DNA from: Hyphomicrobium sp.
GTDB lineage: Bacteria; Pseudomonadota; Alphaproteobacteria; Rhizobiales; Hyphomicrobiaceae
NCBI RefSeq assembly: GCF_009026145.1
Contig: NZ_WBUE01000031.1
Coordinates: 1-47,698 of the forward strand
Direction of reading: 5' to 3'
DNA length: 47,698 nt
A program made the translations under genes and the position numbers. Below are positions 16,274 through 24,618 of the stretch, in pieces. The notes under the pieces are model-generated. The model was not told the DNA's origin and ran no database searches. It was given only the letters and a program-made list of their open reading frames with translations. Positions within the stretch are counted from its first letter, which is position 1. The number at the start of each line of letters is the position of its first letter.

Positions 16274-17287
16274 ATGGCGCGCAAGTTCGACAATGTTTTC
16301 GTGACCGGGGGCGCCGGCTACTGCGGCAGCCTATTGGTGCCGCAGCTCTTGCGTAGCGGCTGCAAGGTGACTGTTTACGACCTGATGTATTTCGGGAGCC
16401 ACTTCCTTCCCGCCGACAACCCGAACCTCAAGATCATCCAGGGCGACATCCGTGACACAGCCAAGCTGAAGTCGGTGGTGCCGGGGCACGATGCGTTCGT
16501 CAGCCTTGCTTGCGTCTCCAATGACGCGAGCTTCGAACTCGACGAGGCGTTGTCTACGACGGTCAACCTGCACGCCTTCGAACCAATGGTGATGGCCGTC
16601 AAGGAAGCTGGCATCAAGCGCTTCATCTACGCCTCGTCGAGCTCGGTCTATGGCGTCTCGGACAAGCCGAACGTGACCGAGGACCACCCACTGGTTCCGC
16701 TGACGCTCTACAACAAATACAAGGGCATGTGCGAGCCGCTACTGAAGAAGCACACCGACGACACGTTCGTCGGCGTCACATTCCGGCCGGCGACCGTGTG
16801 CGGGTATGCGCCGCGTCAACGCCTCGATCTGTCGGTCAACATCCTCACCAACCACGCGGTGAGCAACAATAAGATCACCGTGTTCGGCGGGGCGCAGCTG
16901 CGCCCCAACCTGCACATCCAGGACTACTGCGACGCGGTCGAGCTGTTTCTCACTGCGCCTGATGAGAAGATCGCCAATGAGATCTTCAACGTCGGCTACC
17001 AGAACATGACGATCACGGAGATCGCGGAGCTGGTGAAACAGGTAGTGGCCGAGGAGTTCCCCGAGAGGCCGCCGATCGACATCGTCACGACGCCGACCGA
17101 CGACAACCGCTCCTATCACATCAACTCCGATAAGATCACACGCGTGCTCGGCTTCCGGCCCATGCATACGATCGAGGAAGCCGTGCGCGATCTGTGCAAG
17201 GCATTCCGCGAAGACAAACTGCCCAACAGCATGTCAGACGATCAGTACTATAATGTCCGCACGCTCAAGGCGTTGAAGGCAGCGTAG
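16274..17287 (+). CDS. NAD-dependent epimerase/dehydratase (extended SDR)
   Basis: 337 residues from ATG 16274 (GAGGGA just upstream; the longer frame runs back into the transaldolase gene). Marks: 'NVFVTGGAGYCGSLLVPQLL', 'GDIRDTAKL', 'YASSSSVYGVSDKP', catalytic 'YNKYKGMCE', 'RPATVCGYAPRQR' and 'HIQDYCDAVELFL'. It is in the UDP-glucose-4-epimerase-like group often found beside heptose genes. The substrate is not readable from sequence; its place suggests an activated or phosphorylated heptose-like sugar. It lies 5 bases before the next SDR gene. Confidence 0.88.
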   Translation: MARKFDNVFVTGGAGYCGSLLVPQLLRSGCKVTVYDLMYFGSHFLPADNPNLKIIQGDIRDTAKLKSVVPGHDAFVSLACVSNDASFELDEALSTTVNLHAFEPMVMAVKEAGIKRFIYASSSSVYGVSDKPNVTEDHPLVPLTLYNKYKGMCEPLLKKHTDDTFVGVTFRPATVCGYAPRQRLDLSVNILTNHAVSNNKITVFGGAQLRPNLHIQDYCDAVELFLTAPDEKIANEIFNVGYQNMTITEIAELVKQVVAEEFPERPPIDIVTTPTDDNRSYHINSDKITRVLGFRPMHTIEEAVRDLCKAFREDKLPNSMSDDQYYNVRTLKALKAA

Positions 17288-17292
17288 GCAGC

Positions 17293-18291
17293 ATGTCCGT
17301 CGCAATCGTCACTGGTGGTGCCGGCTTCATCGGCAGCCATATGGTGGACCTGTTGCTGGCGCGCGGGTTCAAGGTCCGCGTCGTCGACAATCTTGTCGGT
17401 GGACGAGAGAGCAACCTCGCACACCACGCGGCCAATCCCGATTTGTCGGCCGACTGGGTCGATATCCGTGACCTGCCCCCGGAAACGCCGATCTTCCGCG
17501 ACGCTGACTACGTGTTCCACTTTGCCGGCATCGGCGACATCGTGCCCTCGATCGAACGGCCGGCGGAATACATGTCGGTGAACGTCCAGGGTACGGTCGC
17601 GGTGCTCGAGGCGGCGCGCGCGGCGAAGGCGCGCAAGGTCGTCTATGCCGCTTCCTCGTCCTGCTACGGGCTGGCGGCAACGCCGACGCGGGAGGATCAC
17701 CCGATCAGCCCCGAGTATCCTTACGCACTTTCCAAGTACCAGGGCGAGATGGCCGGCTTCCATTGGCACAAGGTCTACGGACTGCCGGTGAATTCGACCC
17801 GCATCTTCAATGCCTACGGTACGCGGGTGCGGACCACGGGCGCTTATGGCGCGGTGTTCGGCGTCTTCTTTCGCCAGAAGCTGGCCGGTAAGCCGTTCAC
17901 CGTGGTTGGGGACGGGACACAGCGGCGCGACTTCGTCTATGCCTCGGATGTCGCTTCTGCGTTCCTCGCCGCGGCGGAAACACCGCTGGCGGGTGAAATT
18001 TGGAACGTCGGCGCCGGCGATCCGCAGAGTGTCAACCGGCTCGTGGACTTGATCGGCGGCGACAAGATCGAGATCCCCAAGCGTCCGGGCGAGCCCGATT
18101 GCACCTGGGCCGACATCGGCAAGATCACCCGCGAACTCGGCTGGGTGCCCCAGGTTCCATTCGAGGAAGGTGTGCGCCGCATGATGGCGGAGATCGACCA
18201 TTGGAGCGACGCTCCCTTGTGGGATCCGTCCTCCATCGAGTGCGCCACGCGCACTTGGTTCAATTGCCTGGGCAAGGAGAAGACGGCATGA
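17293..18291 (+). CDS. NAD-dependent epimerase, UDP-glucose 4-epimerase-like
   Basis: 332 residues. Extended SDR: 'AIVTGGAGFIGSHMVDLLLA', 'YVFHFAGIGDIVPSIERP', 'YAASSSCYGLAATPT', catalytic 'YALSKYQGEM', 'TRIFNAYGTRVRTTGAYG' and 'VVGDGTQRRDFVYASDVA'. Relatives are C-4 epimerases or 4,6-dehydratases acting on nucleotide sugars. It is the second of two adjacent SDRs, and its stop overlaps the start of the kinase/nucleotidyltransferase gene by four bases, so its substrate may be that enzyme's product (inference). One of these two SDRs could play the part of HldD, which is otherwise missing. Confidence 0.9.
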   Translation: MSVAIVTGGAGFIGSHMVDLLLARGFKVRVVDNLVGGRESNLAHHAANPDLSADWVDIRDLPPETPIFRDADYVFHFAGIGDIVPSIERPAEYMSVNVQGTVAVLEAARAAKARKVVYAASSSCYGLAATPTREDHPISPEYPYALSKYQGEMAGFHWHKVYGLPVNSTRIFNAYGTRVRTTGAYGAVFGVFFRQKLAGKPFTVVGDGTQRRDFVYASDVASAFLAAAETPLAGEIWNVGAGDPQSVNRLVDLIGGDKIEIPKRPGEPDCTWADIGKITRELGWVPQVPFEEGVRRMMAEIDHWSDAPLWDPSSIECATRTWFNCLGKEKTA

Positions 18292-19838
18292 GCCCATCGC
18301 TCAGCCAAATGTTCGGCCACAAGATCAAGTCGCTCGAAGAAGTGCGGTCGGCCGTCGGCTCGCACCCTCGCAAGAAGAAGGTAATTATGTGCCACGGCGT
18401 CTTCGACGTCGTGCACCCGGGCCACCTACGGCATCTCCTCTATGCCAAGAGCAAGGCCGACGTACTCATCGCCAGTCTCACCGCCGATCAGCACATTGCC
18501 AAAGGAACGCACCGGCCGCATGTCCCGCAGGATCTGCGCGCAGCGAACCTCGCCGCGTTCGAGATGGTCGACTACGTGATTATCGACAAGAACGCGACGC
18601 CGATCGAGAACATCAAGCTGATCCAGCCGGACTTCTTCGCCAAGGGCTACGAGTACGGGGCCAACGGCCCCAATATGAAGACGGCGGAGGAGGTCGCGGC
18701 GCTGCATAGCTATGGCGGCGAGATCATCTTCACGCCCGGCGATATCGTCTATTCGTCCTCCCGGCTGATCGATCTCGCGCCGCCGAAGATCCGCTACGAC
18801 AAGCTCCTGGTTCTGATGGAGCGCGAGCAGCTCACGTTCAACCACCTGCGCGAGACGCTGGCGGCAATGGCGAGCAAACGCGTGCACGTCGTGGGTGACA
18901 CCATTGTCGACAGTCTGACCCGCTGCGCCATGATCGGTGGCCAGACGAAGACGCCGACCATGAGCGTGCTCTACGAGCAGCGGATCGACTACGTGGGCGG
19001 TGCCGGCATTGTCGCCGAGCACTTGCGCGCAGCCGGTGCCGAGGTCGTGTTCTCGACCGTGCTCGGCAACGATAGCCTGGCCGAGTTTGCCCTCGACCGG
19101 TTGAAGACCAGCGGCGTCGACGCGCGGCCGATCATCGATCCGACCCGGCCGACGACCAACAAGAACGCCATTGTCGTCGATGGCTACCGGCTGCTGAAAG
19201 TTGACACGCTCGACAACCGTTCGATCGCCGATGGCATCCTCGACCAGCTCGTCGATTCGGTGAAGACGACGCCCACAGATGCGGTGGTCTACAGCGACTT
19301 CCGTCACGGCATGTTCAACCGTCGGACGATACCGACGCTGGTCGACGCGATCCCCGACGGTGTGCACAAGGTGGCGGACAGCCAGGTGGCCAGCCGCTGG
19401 GGCAACATCACCGACTTCAAGGGCTTCGATCTCATCACGCCCAATGAGCGCGAGGCGCGCTTCGCACTGGGCGACCAGGACTCCGGCATCCGGCCGCTGG
19501 CCTCTGGCGTATACAACGCTGCAGCGTGCAAGATCCTCATTTTGAAGCTGGGCGATCGCGGGATCCTGACCTGCCAGAGCCCGCACCACACGGAGCTCAA
19601 CAGCTTCTTCGTACTCGACAGCTTCGTAGACCACGTGGTCGATGCCGTCGGTGCCGGCGACGCGCTCCTGGCCTACGCAACGCTTGCCACGCTGGTGTCG
19701 GGGTCTCCCGCGCAGGCGGCAATTCTCGGCTCCATGGCGGCAGCATGTGAGTGCGAGCGCGATGGCAACATCCCGATTGCGCCGACAGACATGGAAGCCA
19801 AGATTGCCACGGTCGAGCGACACGTGGAGTTCGCCTGA
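18288..19838 (+). CDS. hldE: bifunctional heptose-1-P nucleotidyltransferase / heptose kinase, HldE-like with swapped domain order
   Basis: 516 residues from ATG 18288, which overlaps the previous stop. Residues about 30-170 are a cytidylyltransferase-like domain ('MCHGVFDVVHPGHLRHLLYA', HxGH motif). From about 195 there is a PfkB kinase ('VHVVGDTIVDSLTRC', 'DYVGGAGIVAEHL', 'DLITPNEREARFA' and the catalytic 'DAVGAGDALLAYA' near 455). E. coli HldE has the opposite order, kinase first. It would phosphorylate a heptose phosphate at C-1 and, after the phosphatase, attach a nucleotide; ADP cannot be assumed. With the GmhA- and GmhB-like genes the core heptose-activation steps are complete. Confidence 0.9.
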   Translation: MSPSLSQMFGHKIKSLEEVRSAVGSHPRKKKVIMCHGVFDVVHPGHLRHLLYAKSKADVLIASLTADQHIAKGTHRPHVPQDLRAANLAAFEMVDYVIIDKNATPIENIKLIQPDFFAKGYEYGANGPNMKTAEEVAALHSYGGEIIFTPGDIVYSSSRLIDLAPPKIRYDKLLVLMEREQLTFNHLRETLAAMASKRVHVVGDTIVDSLTRCAMIGGQTKTPTMSVLYEQRIDYVGGAGIVAEHLRAAGAEVVFSTVLGNDSLAEFALDRLKTSGVDARPIIDPTRPTTNKNAIVVDGYRLLKVDTLDNRSIADGILDQLVDSVKTTPTDAVVYSDFRHGMFNRRTIPTLVDAIPDGVHKVADSQVASRWGNITDFKGFDLITPNEREARFALGDQDSGIRPLASGVYNAAACKILILKLGDRGILTCQSPHHTELNSFFVLDSFVDHVVDAVGAGDALLAYATLATLVSGSPAQAAILGSMAAACECERDGNIPIAPTDMEAKIATVERHVEFA

Positions 19839-19840
19839 AG

Positions 19841-20773
19841 ATGCGCGTAATCGTCGTCGGGTTGGGCGTCCAGGGCTACAAGCGCCGGCGTGTGGCAGGC
19901 GCTGACTTCGTCGCTTCGGTCGATCCGGCCAATACGGAAGCCGACTACCGCGACTTGCAGGACGTACCGCTCGACAGCTACGACGCAGCGCTCTGCTGCA
20001 TCCCCGATGCACCTAAGATCAAGCTGCTGCGCTACCTGCTCGGTCACGGCAAGCACGTCTTGGTGGAGAAGCCGCTGTGGGCGGATCGCAGCGAGGAACT
20101 GGAAGAGCTGCATGCTCTCGCGCGTCGCAGCGGCGCCGTATGCTATACGGCCTATAATCACCGATTCGAGCCGCACTACGTACGCATGCGCGATCTGATC
20201 GCTTCCGGCGAGCTCGGCACGATCTACAGCTGCCGCATGTTCTACGGCAACGGCACGGCGCGGCTCGTTCGCGAAAGCGCCTGGCGCGACGAAGGCGCTG
20301 GCGTGCTCCCCGATCTCGGCTCGCATCTGCTCGACACGTGTCGCTTCTGGTTCGGCGAGCTGGGCGACGGCTTCCGCGTCAGTGCGGTGAATGCATTCGA
20401 GAACCGGGCACCCGATCACGTCATCATCGCCAACGAGCAGCTACGCCCGCGCATCGAGCTGGAGATGACGCTGCTCATGTGGCGCAATCATTTCACCTGC
20501 GACATTCTCGCCGAGAATGGCACGGCCCACATCACCTCGCTGTGCAAGTGGGGGCCGTCGTCGTTCATCCATCGGTGCCGTGTGCTCCCCAGCGGCCGGC
20601 CGCCCGAGGAGACGATTACCCTGGTCCAGGACGATCCAACCTGGGAGGCCGAGTACAAGCACTTCAGGAAGCAGTGCGAGAGTGGAGCGGTGACTGACCT
20701 GTCGACCGACATGTGGCTCAACCGGACCCTCCGCCGCCTCGGCGAGGCGGCGATGGAAAGGAAGGCCGCATGA
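19841..20773 (+). CDS. Gfo/Idh/MocA-family oxidoreductase
   Basis: 310 residues from ATG 19841, two bases after the previous stop. The N-terminal Rossmann domain starts 'MRVIVVGLGVQGYKRRRV', followed by 'ALCCIPDAPKIKLLRYLL' and the family motif 'HVLVEKPLWADR'. The C-terminal domain has 'YNHRFEPHYVRMRDL' and 'GVLPDLGSHLLDTCRFWFG'. Members oxidise or reduce sugars and nucleotide sugars with a nicotinamide cofactor, for example C-3 oxidation. Its stop overlaps the next gene's ATG, so it probably works with the dehydrogenase-like protein that follows. The substrate is unknown. Confidence 0.9.
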   Translation: MRVIVVGLGVQGYKRRRVAGADFVASVDPANTEADYRDLQDVPLDSYDAALCCIPDAPKIKLLRYLLGHGKHVLVEKPLWADRSEELEELHALARRSGAVCYTAYNHRFEPHYVRMRDLIASGELGTIYSCRMFYGNGTARLVRESAWRDEGAGVLPDLGSHLLDTCRFWFGELGDGFRVSAVNAFENRAPDHVIIANEQLRPRIELEMTLLMWRNHFTCDILAENGTAHITSLCKWGPSSFIHRCRVLPSGRPPEETITLVQDDPTWEAEYKHFRKQCESGAVTDLSTDMWLNRTLRRLGEAAMERKAA

Positions 20774-22074
20774 GCGTGCGCATCGGCTTTGCGGGTATGA
20801 CGCATTTGGGGCTCGTGTCGGCGACGGCGGTCGCCAGTCGCGGCTTCCCGACCGTCTGCTTCGACCCGAATGCTGGTCTGGTTGCCGATCTTGCCAAGGG
20901 CAAGCTGCCGGTCTTGGAGCCCGGTCTCGACGACCTTCTCGCATCGAACAGCGACAAGCAGGTGTTCACCAGCAGTATCGCCGATCTTGCCCAGTGCGAC
21001 GTTGTCTATGTCGCGCCGGACATCCCGACCGACGATCAGGGGCGCAGCGATACGGCGACCATCCATCGCCTGATCGACGCGGTGACGCCGGCGCTCAATC
21101 CGCAGGCCGCCATGGTGGTGCTGTCACAGGTCGAGCCGGGTTTCACGCGCGCCCTCAAGGCGCCCGACCCGTCGCGCCGCTACTATCAGGTCGAGACTCT
21201 GATATTCGGCCGCGCGGTGGAACGCGCAACGCAGCCGGAGCGCTACATCGTCGGCTGCGCCGACCCCGCCGTGCCGCTCGATGCGAAGCTCCGGGCGGTG
21301 CTGGCGGAGTTCAATTGCCCCATACTGCCGATGCGTTATGAGAGCGCCGAGCTCGCCAAGATCTCCATCAACTTCTGTCTCGTCTCCTCGATCAGCGTCG
21401 CCAACACATTGGCCGAGGTGTGCGAGGAGATCGGGGCCGACTGGTCGGAGATCGTCCCGGCGCTGAAGCTCGATCGCCGCATCGGACAATATTCCTATCT
21501 GGCACCGGGTCTCGGAATCGCCGGAGGCAATCTCGAGCGCGACCTTGCGACTGTTTGCCGAATTGCCGACCGGAAAGGGACCGACGCCGGCGTCGTCAGG
21601 GCATGGATCGCCAACAGCCGCTACCGGCGCGACTGGGCGCTGCGTCTTTTGCATGAGAAGGTGCTCGTCAGCGTTGCCAATCCGTCGATCGGTGTGCTCG
21701 GCATCGCCTACAAGGAAGATACCCACTCGACCAAGAACTCGCCCTCGCTCACGTTTATGCAGGCGCTCGGTCCGTTTCTCATTCGCGCCTATGACCCTGT
21801 GGTCCCCGCCGCTTCGGTGGGCGATACCGTCGAGCAGGGCAAATCGGCCATCGATGCCTGCGCTGGTGCCGACGTCGTCGCTGTGATGACCCCGTGGAAG
21901 GAGTTCAGAGCGCTGGCGCCGGAGGAAATCGCCCGCTCCATGCGCGGCAAGATCATCATCGATCCCTATGCCGTGCTCGATGCCGGAGCCTGCGCCAAGG
22001 CTGGCCTCGAGCACTACGTGATGGGCCGCGAACTCCAACTACAAGGAAAAGAATGTGCTCAAGCATTTGAATAA
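20770..22074 (+). CDS. UDP-glucose/GDP-mannose dehydrogenase homologue lacking the catalytic Cys
   Basis: 434 residues, the usual three-domain length. It aligns through 'IGFAGMTHLGLVSA', 'DVVYVAPDIPTD', 'ESAELAKISINFCLVSSISVAN' (conserved Lys/Asn), 'LGIAGGNLERDL' and 'SIGVLGIAYKEDTHSTKNSP'. In active 4-electron dehydrogenases the fourth stretch is GGSCFPKD; here it is GGNLERD, so residue 254 is Asn in place of the thiohemiacetal-forming Cys. The second Gly of GxGxxG is also Thr. It therefore probably cannot oxidise a sugar fully to the uronic acid; a 2-electron reaction or another role is likelier (inference). It overlaps its neighbours on both sides. Confidence 0.88.
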   Translation: MSVRIGFAGMTHLGLVSATAVASRGFPTVCFDPNAGLVADLAKGKLPVLEPGLDDLLASNSDKQVFTSSIADLAQCDVVYVAPDIPTDDQGRSDTATIHRLIDAVTPALNPQAAMVVLSQVEPGFTRALKAPDPSRRYYQVETLIFGRAVERATQPERYIVGCADPAVPLDAKLRAVLAEFNCPILPMRYESAELAKISINFCLVSSISVANTLAEVCEEIGADWSEIVPALKLDRRIGQYSYLAPGLGIAGGNLERDLATVCRIADRKGTDAGVVRAWIANSRYRRDWALRLLHEKVLVSVANPSIGVLGIAYKEDTHSTKNSPSLTFMQALGPFLIRAYDPVVPAASVGDTVEQGKSAIDACAGADVVAVMTPWKEFRALAPEEIARSMRGKIIIDPYAVLDAGACAKAGLEHYVMGRELQLQGKECAQAFE

Positions 22075-22939
22075 TGCACCGATGTCTCCTACGCGCATGG
22101 TCATTCTTGGGGCCGGCGGGTTTCTGGGCCGCGCGCTGAAGCGGGATCTGGCGCGCGAAGGGATTGAGACGCTCGCGCTGGCGCGCGACGATCTCGACCT
22201 AGAGAGGCCCGGCGCCGGCAGGCTTGTCGCGCAGACAATCCGGCCCGATGACTCGGTCGTGCTATTGTCGGCGCTGACGCCCGACCGCGGCAGGGACATC
22301 GCGACGTTGATGCGCAACTTGACCATGGTGCAGAACTTCTGCGCGGCAGGGCCAGAATGTGCGCAGGTCATCTATCTCAGCTCCGACGCCGTCTACCCAT
22401 TATCACAGGCGAAGATCTCGGAGGTGACCTGTGCGGCACCCGACGACCTGTACGGCAGCATGCACAAGGTACGCGAGGTGATGCTGCAGAACACGCTGAA
22501 GAGCCCGCTCGCCATCCTGCGCTCGTCGATGCTGTATGGACCCGACGACACGCACAATTCCTATGGGCCCAATCGCTTCCGCCGTCAGGCGGTAGAAGAA
22601 GGGCAGATCACCCTCGGCGGCGAAGGTGAGGAGACGCGCGATCACGTGCTCGTAGATGACGCTGCGGCGGTTGTTCGTTTGTGCGCCACGCATCGCAGCG
22701 TCGGCACGCTCAACATCGCGACTGGGAGTTCCGCGTCCTTCATGGATGTCGCACGCCTCGTCGCGCGCCAGTTCGATGAGCCGATCGAGATCAAGACCAG
22801 CTCACGGCGTTCGCCGATCAGCTACCGCAGTTTCGACACAACGGCCTGCCTGCACGCTTTCCCGACGTTCCATTTCACGCCGCTTGAGAAGGGATTGGCC
22901 GACGTGCATATCGCCTCTCTGGAGCCCGCTGGCGCGTGA
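22055..22939 (+). CDS. NAD-dependent epimerase/dehydratase-like SDR with YxxxH
   Basis: 294 residues from GTG 22055, with AAGGA seven bases upstream. Start at ATG 22082 is possible but lacks a ribosome-binding site. Rossmann motif 'MVILGAGGFLGRALKRDL', then 'VIYLSSDAVYPLS' and 'LYGSMHKVREVML'. The usual YxxxK is Y-G-S-M-H, with Lys one residue later, so catalysis may differ. Further on: 'LRSSMLYGPDDTHNSYGP' and 'TRDHVLVDDAAAVVRLC'. Probably a reductase or epimerase for the cassette's nucleotide sugar. It overlaps the dehydrogenase homologue by 20 bases and the Nudix gene by 4. Confidence 0.85.
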   Translation: MLKHLNNAPMSPTRMVILGAGGFLGRALKRDLAREGIETLALARDDLDLERPGAGRLVAQTIRPDDSVVLLSALTPDRGRDIATLMRNLTMVQNFCAAGPECAQVIYLSSDAVYPLSQAKISEVTCAAPDDLYGSMHKVREVMLQNTLKSPLAILRSSMLYGPDDTHNSYGPNRFRRQAVEEGQITLGGEGEETRDHVLVDDAAAVVRLCATHRSVGTLNIATGSSASFMDVARLVARQFDEPIEIKTSSRRSPISYRSFDTTACLHAFPTFHFTPLEKGLADVHIASLEPAGA

Positions 22940-23433
22940 GCGGCGATATGCATATCAACGCCCTCCCTTCGCTCATCAGCGGGGTCGCAGATCGCCCATC
23001 GACGGCATCGGCGGCGATCATAACGACCGAGGATGGCGGCTTGCTGCTGCAGCACCGTGACGACATCCCCGGCATCTGGTTTCCCAACTATTGGGGCCTC
23101 TTCGGCGGCGCAATCGATGAGGGCGAAGATCCGGGCGCGGCGCTGGTACGCGAGCTCGAAGAGGAACTAGGATTTCGCCCGCGCGAAGTCGCGTACTTCA
23201 CGCAGGTCTGCTTCGACCTGCGGCGTTGGAACCTCGGAATTCGCCTACGCTACATCTTCACCGTAGCGTCCACGCGCGAGGAGCTGAGCACGGTGAAGCT
23301 CAACGAGGGACAGGCAGCCAAGCTGTTCTCGAAAGAGGACGTGTTCAGCGTGCGTCGCCTAACGCCTTACGACGCGTTCGCGCTGCGGCTGTGGATGGCC
23401 CAGGCGGATCTCAAGCATATGCCGAGCGCCTGA
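22936..23433 (+). CDS. Nudix hydrolase
   Basis: 165 residues from GTG 22936, overlapping the SDR stop. A complete Nudix box is present: G-A-I-D-E-G-E...R-E-L-E-E-E-L-G-F, about residues 58-80, in the core 'WGLFGGAIDEGEDPGAAL'. Nudix enzymes split nucleoside diphosphates linked to another group. In sugar loci they may clear unwanted nucleotide sugars or act as GDP-mannose hydrolases, but the full box here differs from that of classical Gmm, which lacks the last Glu. Its last base is the first base of the next gene's ATG. Confidence 0.9.
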   Translation: MSGDMHINALPSLISGVADRPSTASAAIITTEDGGLLLQHRDDIPGIWFPNYWGLFGGAIDEGEDPGAALVRELEEELGFRPREVAYFTQVCFDLRRWNLGIRLRYIFTVASTREELSTVKLNEGQAAKLFSKEDVFSVRRLTPYDAFALRLWMAQADLKHMPSA

Positions 23434-24602
23434 TGATGGTGCTGACCTCTGACATCGGCTGCGAGGTGGCGGTGCAGAAGCGCGCTGGTTTGAGCAGTGA
23501 GATGGTGCCGCAGGCGCACGCACGCATCATTGCTACCGACGAAGTCGCGGCATCTTCCGCCACCGCTGTCTCCAATGCTGTGGCGCGCTTCTCGGTATTT
23601 CTTTCGAACTACAACCATGGCCGCTATCTGCCCGAGGCGCTCGACGCCATCCTCGAACAGTCGATCCAGCCGCATGAGATCTACCTCATTGACGACGGGT
23701 CGACCGACGGCAGCCCGCAGATCATTGACGAATATGCATGCCGCTATGCAAACGTCCGTTCCATTAAGCTCGCCTACAACCGCGGCTTCATGGCCAATCT
23801 CGAAGAATTTCTGGCGACCACGGATGCAGAGTACATCTACATGGCCGCCGCTGATGACGTGGTGCTCCCCGGGTTGTTCGAGAAGTCTCTGGCCATGCTG
23901 CAGCGCTTTCCTGCAGCCGGCCTTTGCTCAGCCTCGTCACTCTTGATGAGCCTTGATGGCAAGAACCTCGGTCGCATCGCAACGCACGAGCCGGCGCGGA
24001 CGCCCTGTTTCATCCCGCCCGAGGTGGCGAACCGCCTGTTGATGCGCCGGGACGGTTGGTTCATGGGCAATACGACCATTTACCGGCGCAGCGCCCTGCG
24101 GCGCATCGGCGATTTCGATGCTCCGCTCGCCGGATTCGCCGATGGCTTTGCCTGCCGCGTGATCGCTGCGACCTGCGGCGCCTGCTACATCCCCGACGTG
24201 CTGGCGTATTGGCGTCGCAGCCCCGAGGGAATGGCGGGGCAGATGACGCGCAATGCCGAAGTAGCGCGTGCGATCGCGGATCGTGCATCCATCCTGGTCA
24301 GGGAGCGCTATGCGTCCGACTTTGCGCCGGGCTATGGCGAGCGACTGCATCGGCGCCTCTTGTATCAGGGCGCCGTAGCGGCGACGCAATGGGCCGACGG
24401 ATCGCGCGCCTACTTGGAACAGCTGCTGGGGCCATTGCGGCCTGTCGACCGCGCCGCACTTGCCTTCATTAAAGCGACCCCGTTGGGAAAGCAACGCCTG
24501 GCGATGGCGTATCTCGCCCTGCGGCTGCGGCCGCACGACGTTGTGGACAGATTGGCAATGGCGCTGCGCGGCGAGACGCCGCCGGGAAGTCGATTGAAGT
24601 GA
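23433..24602 (+). CDS. glycosyltransferase family 2
   Basis: 389 residues from ATG 23433 (or 23436), in a TGATG stop-start with the Nudix gene. GT-A fold motifs: 'FSVFLSNYNHGRYLPEAL', 'IYLIDDGSTDGSPQII', 'YNRGFMANLEEFLA' and the DxD-like 'YMAAADDVVLPG'. It lacks membrane helices, so it should act in the cytoplasm on a lipid-linked acceptor. It begins with a roughly 50-residue extension before the GT domain. It is related to the GT2 domain at the end of the large fusion at 30279-33383, which has the same NYN, DDGSTD and SDD-type pattern. Confidence 0.92.
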   Translation: MMVLTSDIGCEVAVQKRAGLSSEMVPQAHARIIATDEVAASSATAVSNAVARFSVFLSNYNHGRYLPEALDAILEQSIQPHEIYLIDDGSTDGSPQIIDEYACRYANVRSIKLAYNRGFMANLEEFLATTDAEYIYMAAADDVVLPGLFEKSLAMLQRFPAAGLCSASSLLMSLDGKNLGRIATHEPARTPCFIPPEVANRLLMRRDGWFMGNTTIYRRSALRRIGDFDAPLAGFADGFACRVIAATCGACYIPDVLAYWRRSPEGMAGQMTRNAEVARAIADRASILVRERYASDFAPGYGERLHRRLLYQGAVAATQWADGSRAYLEQLLGPLRPVDRAALAFIKATPLGKQRLAMAYLALRLRPHDVVDRLAMALRGETPPGSRLK

Positions 24603-24618
24603 CGATGCAGGTGCGCAC

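Noticed and set aside
17248..18297. 349-codon open frame on the minus strand
   Set aside because: Antisense to the UDP-glucose-4-epimerase-like gene; the sequence is rich in Arg, His and Asp in the manner of shadow frames.
18426..20012. 528-codon open frame on the minus strand
   Set aside because: It is antisense to the kinase/nucleotidyltransferase gene, whose motifs are clear. High-GC codon use leaves long false frames on the opposite strand; no motif or ribosome-binding site.
22589..22600. Second ops-like sequence (GGCGGTAG then AAG)
   Set aside because: Only the first eight bases match and it lies inside the SDR coding region.
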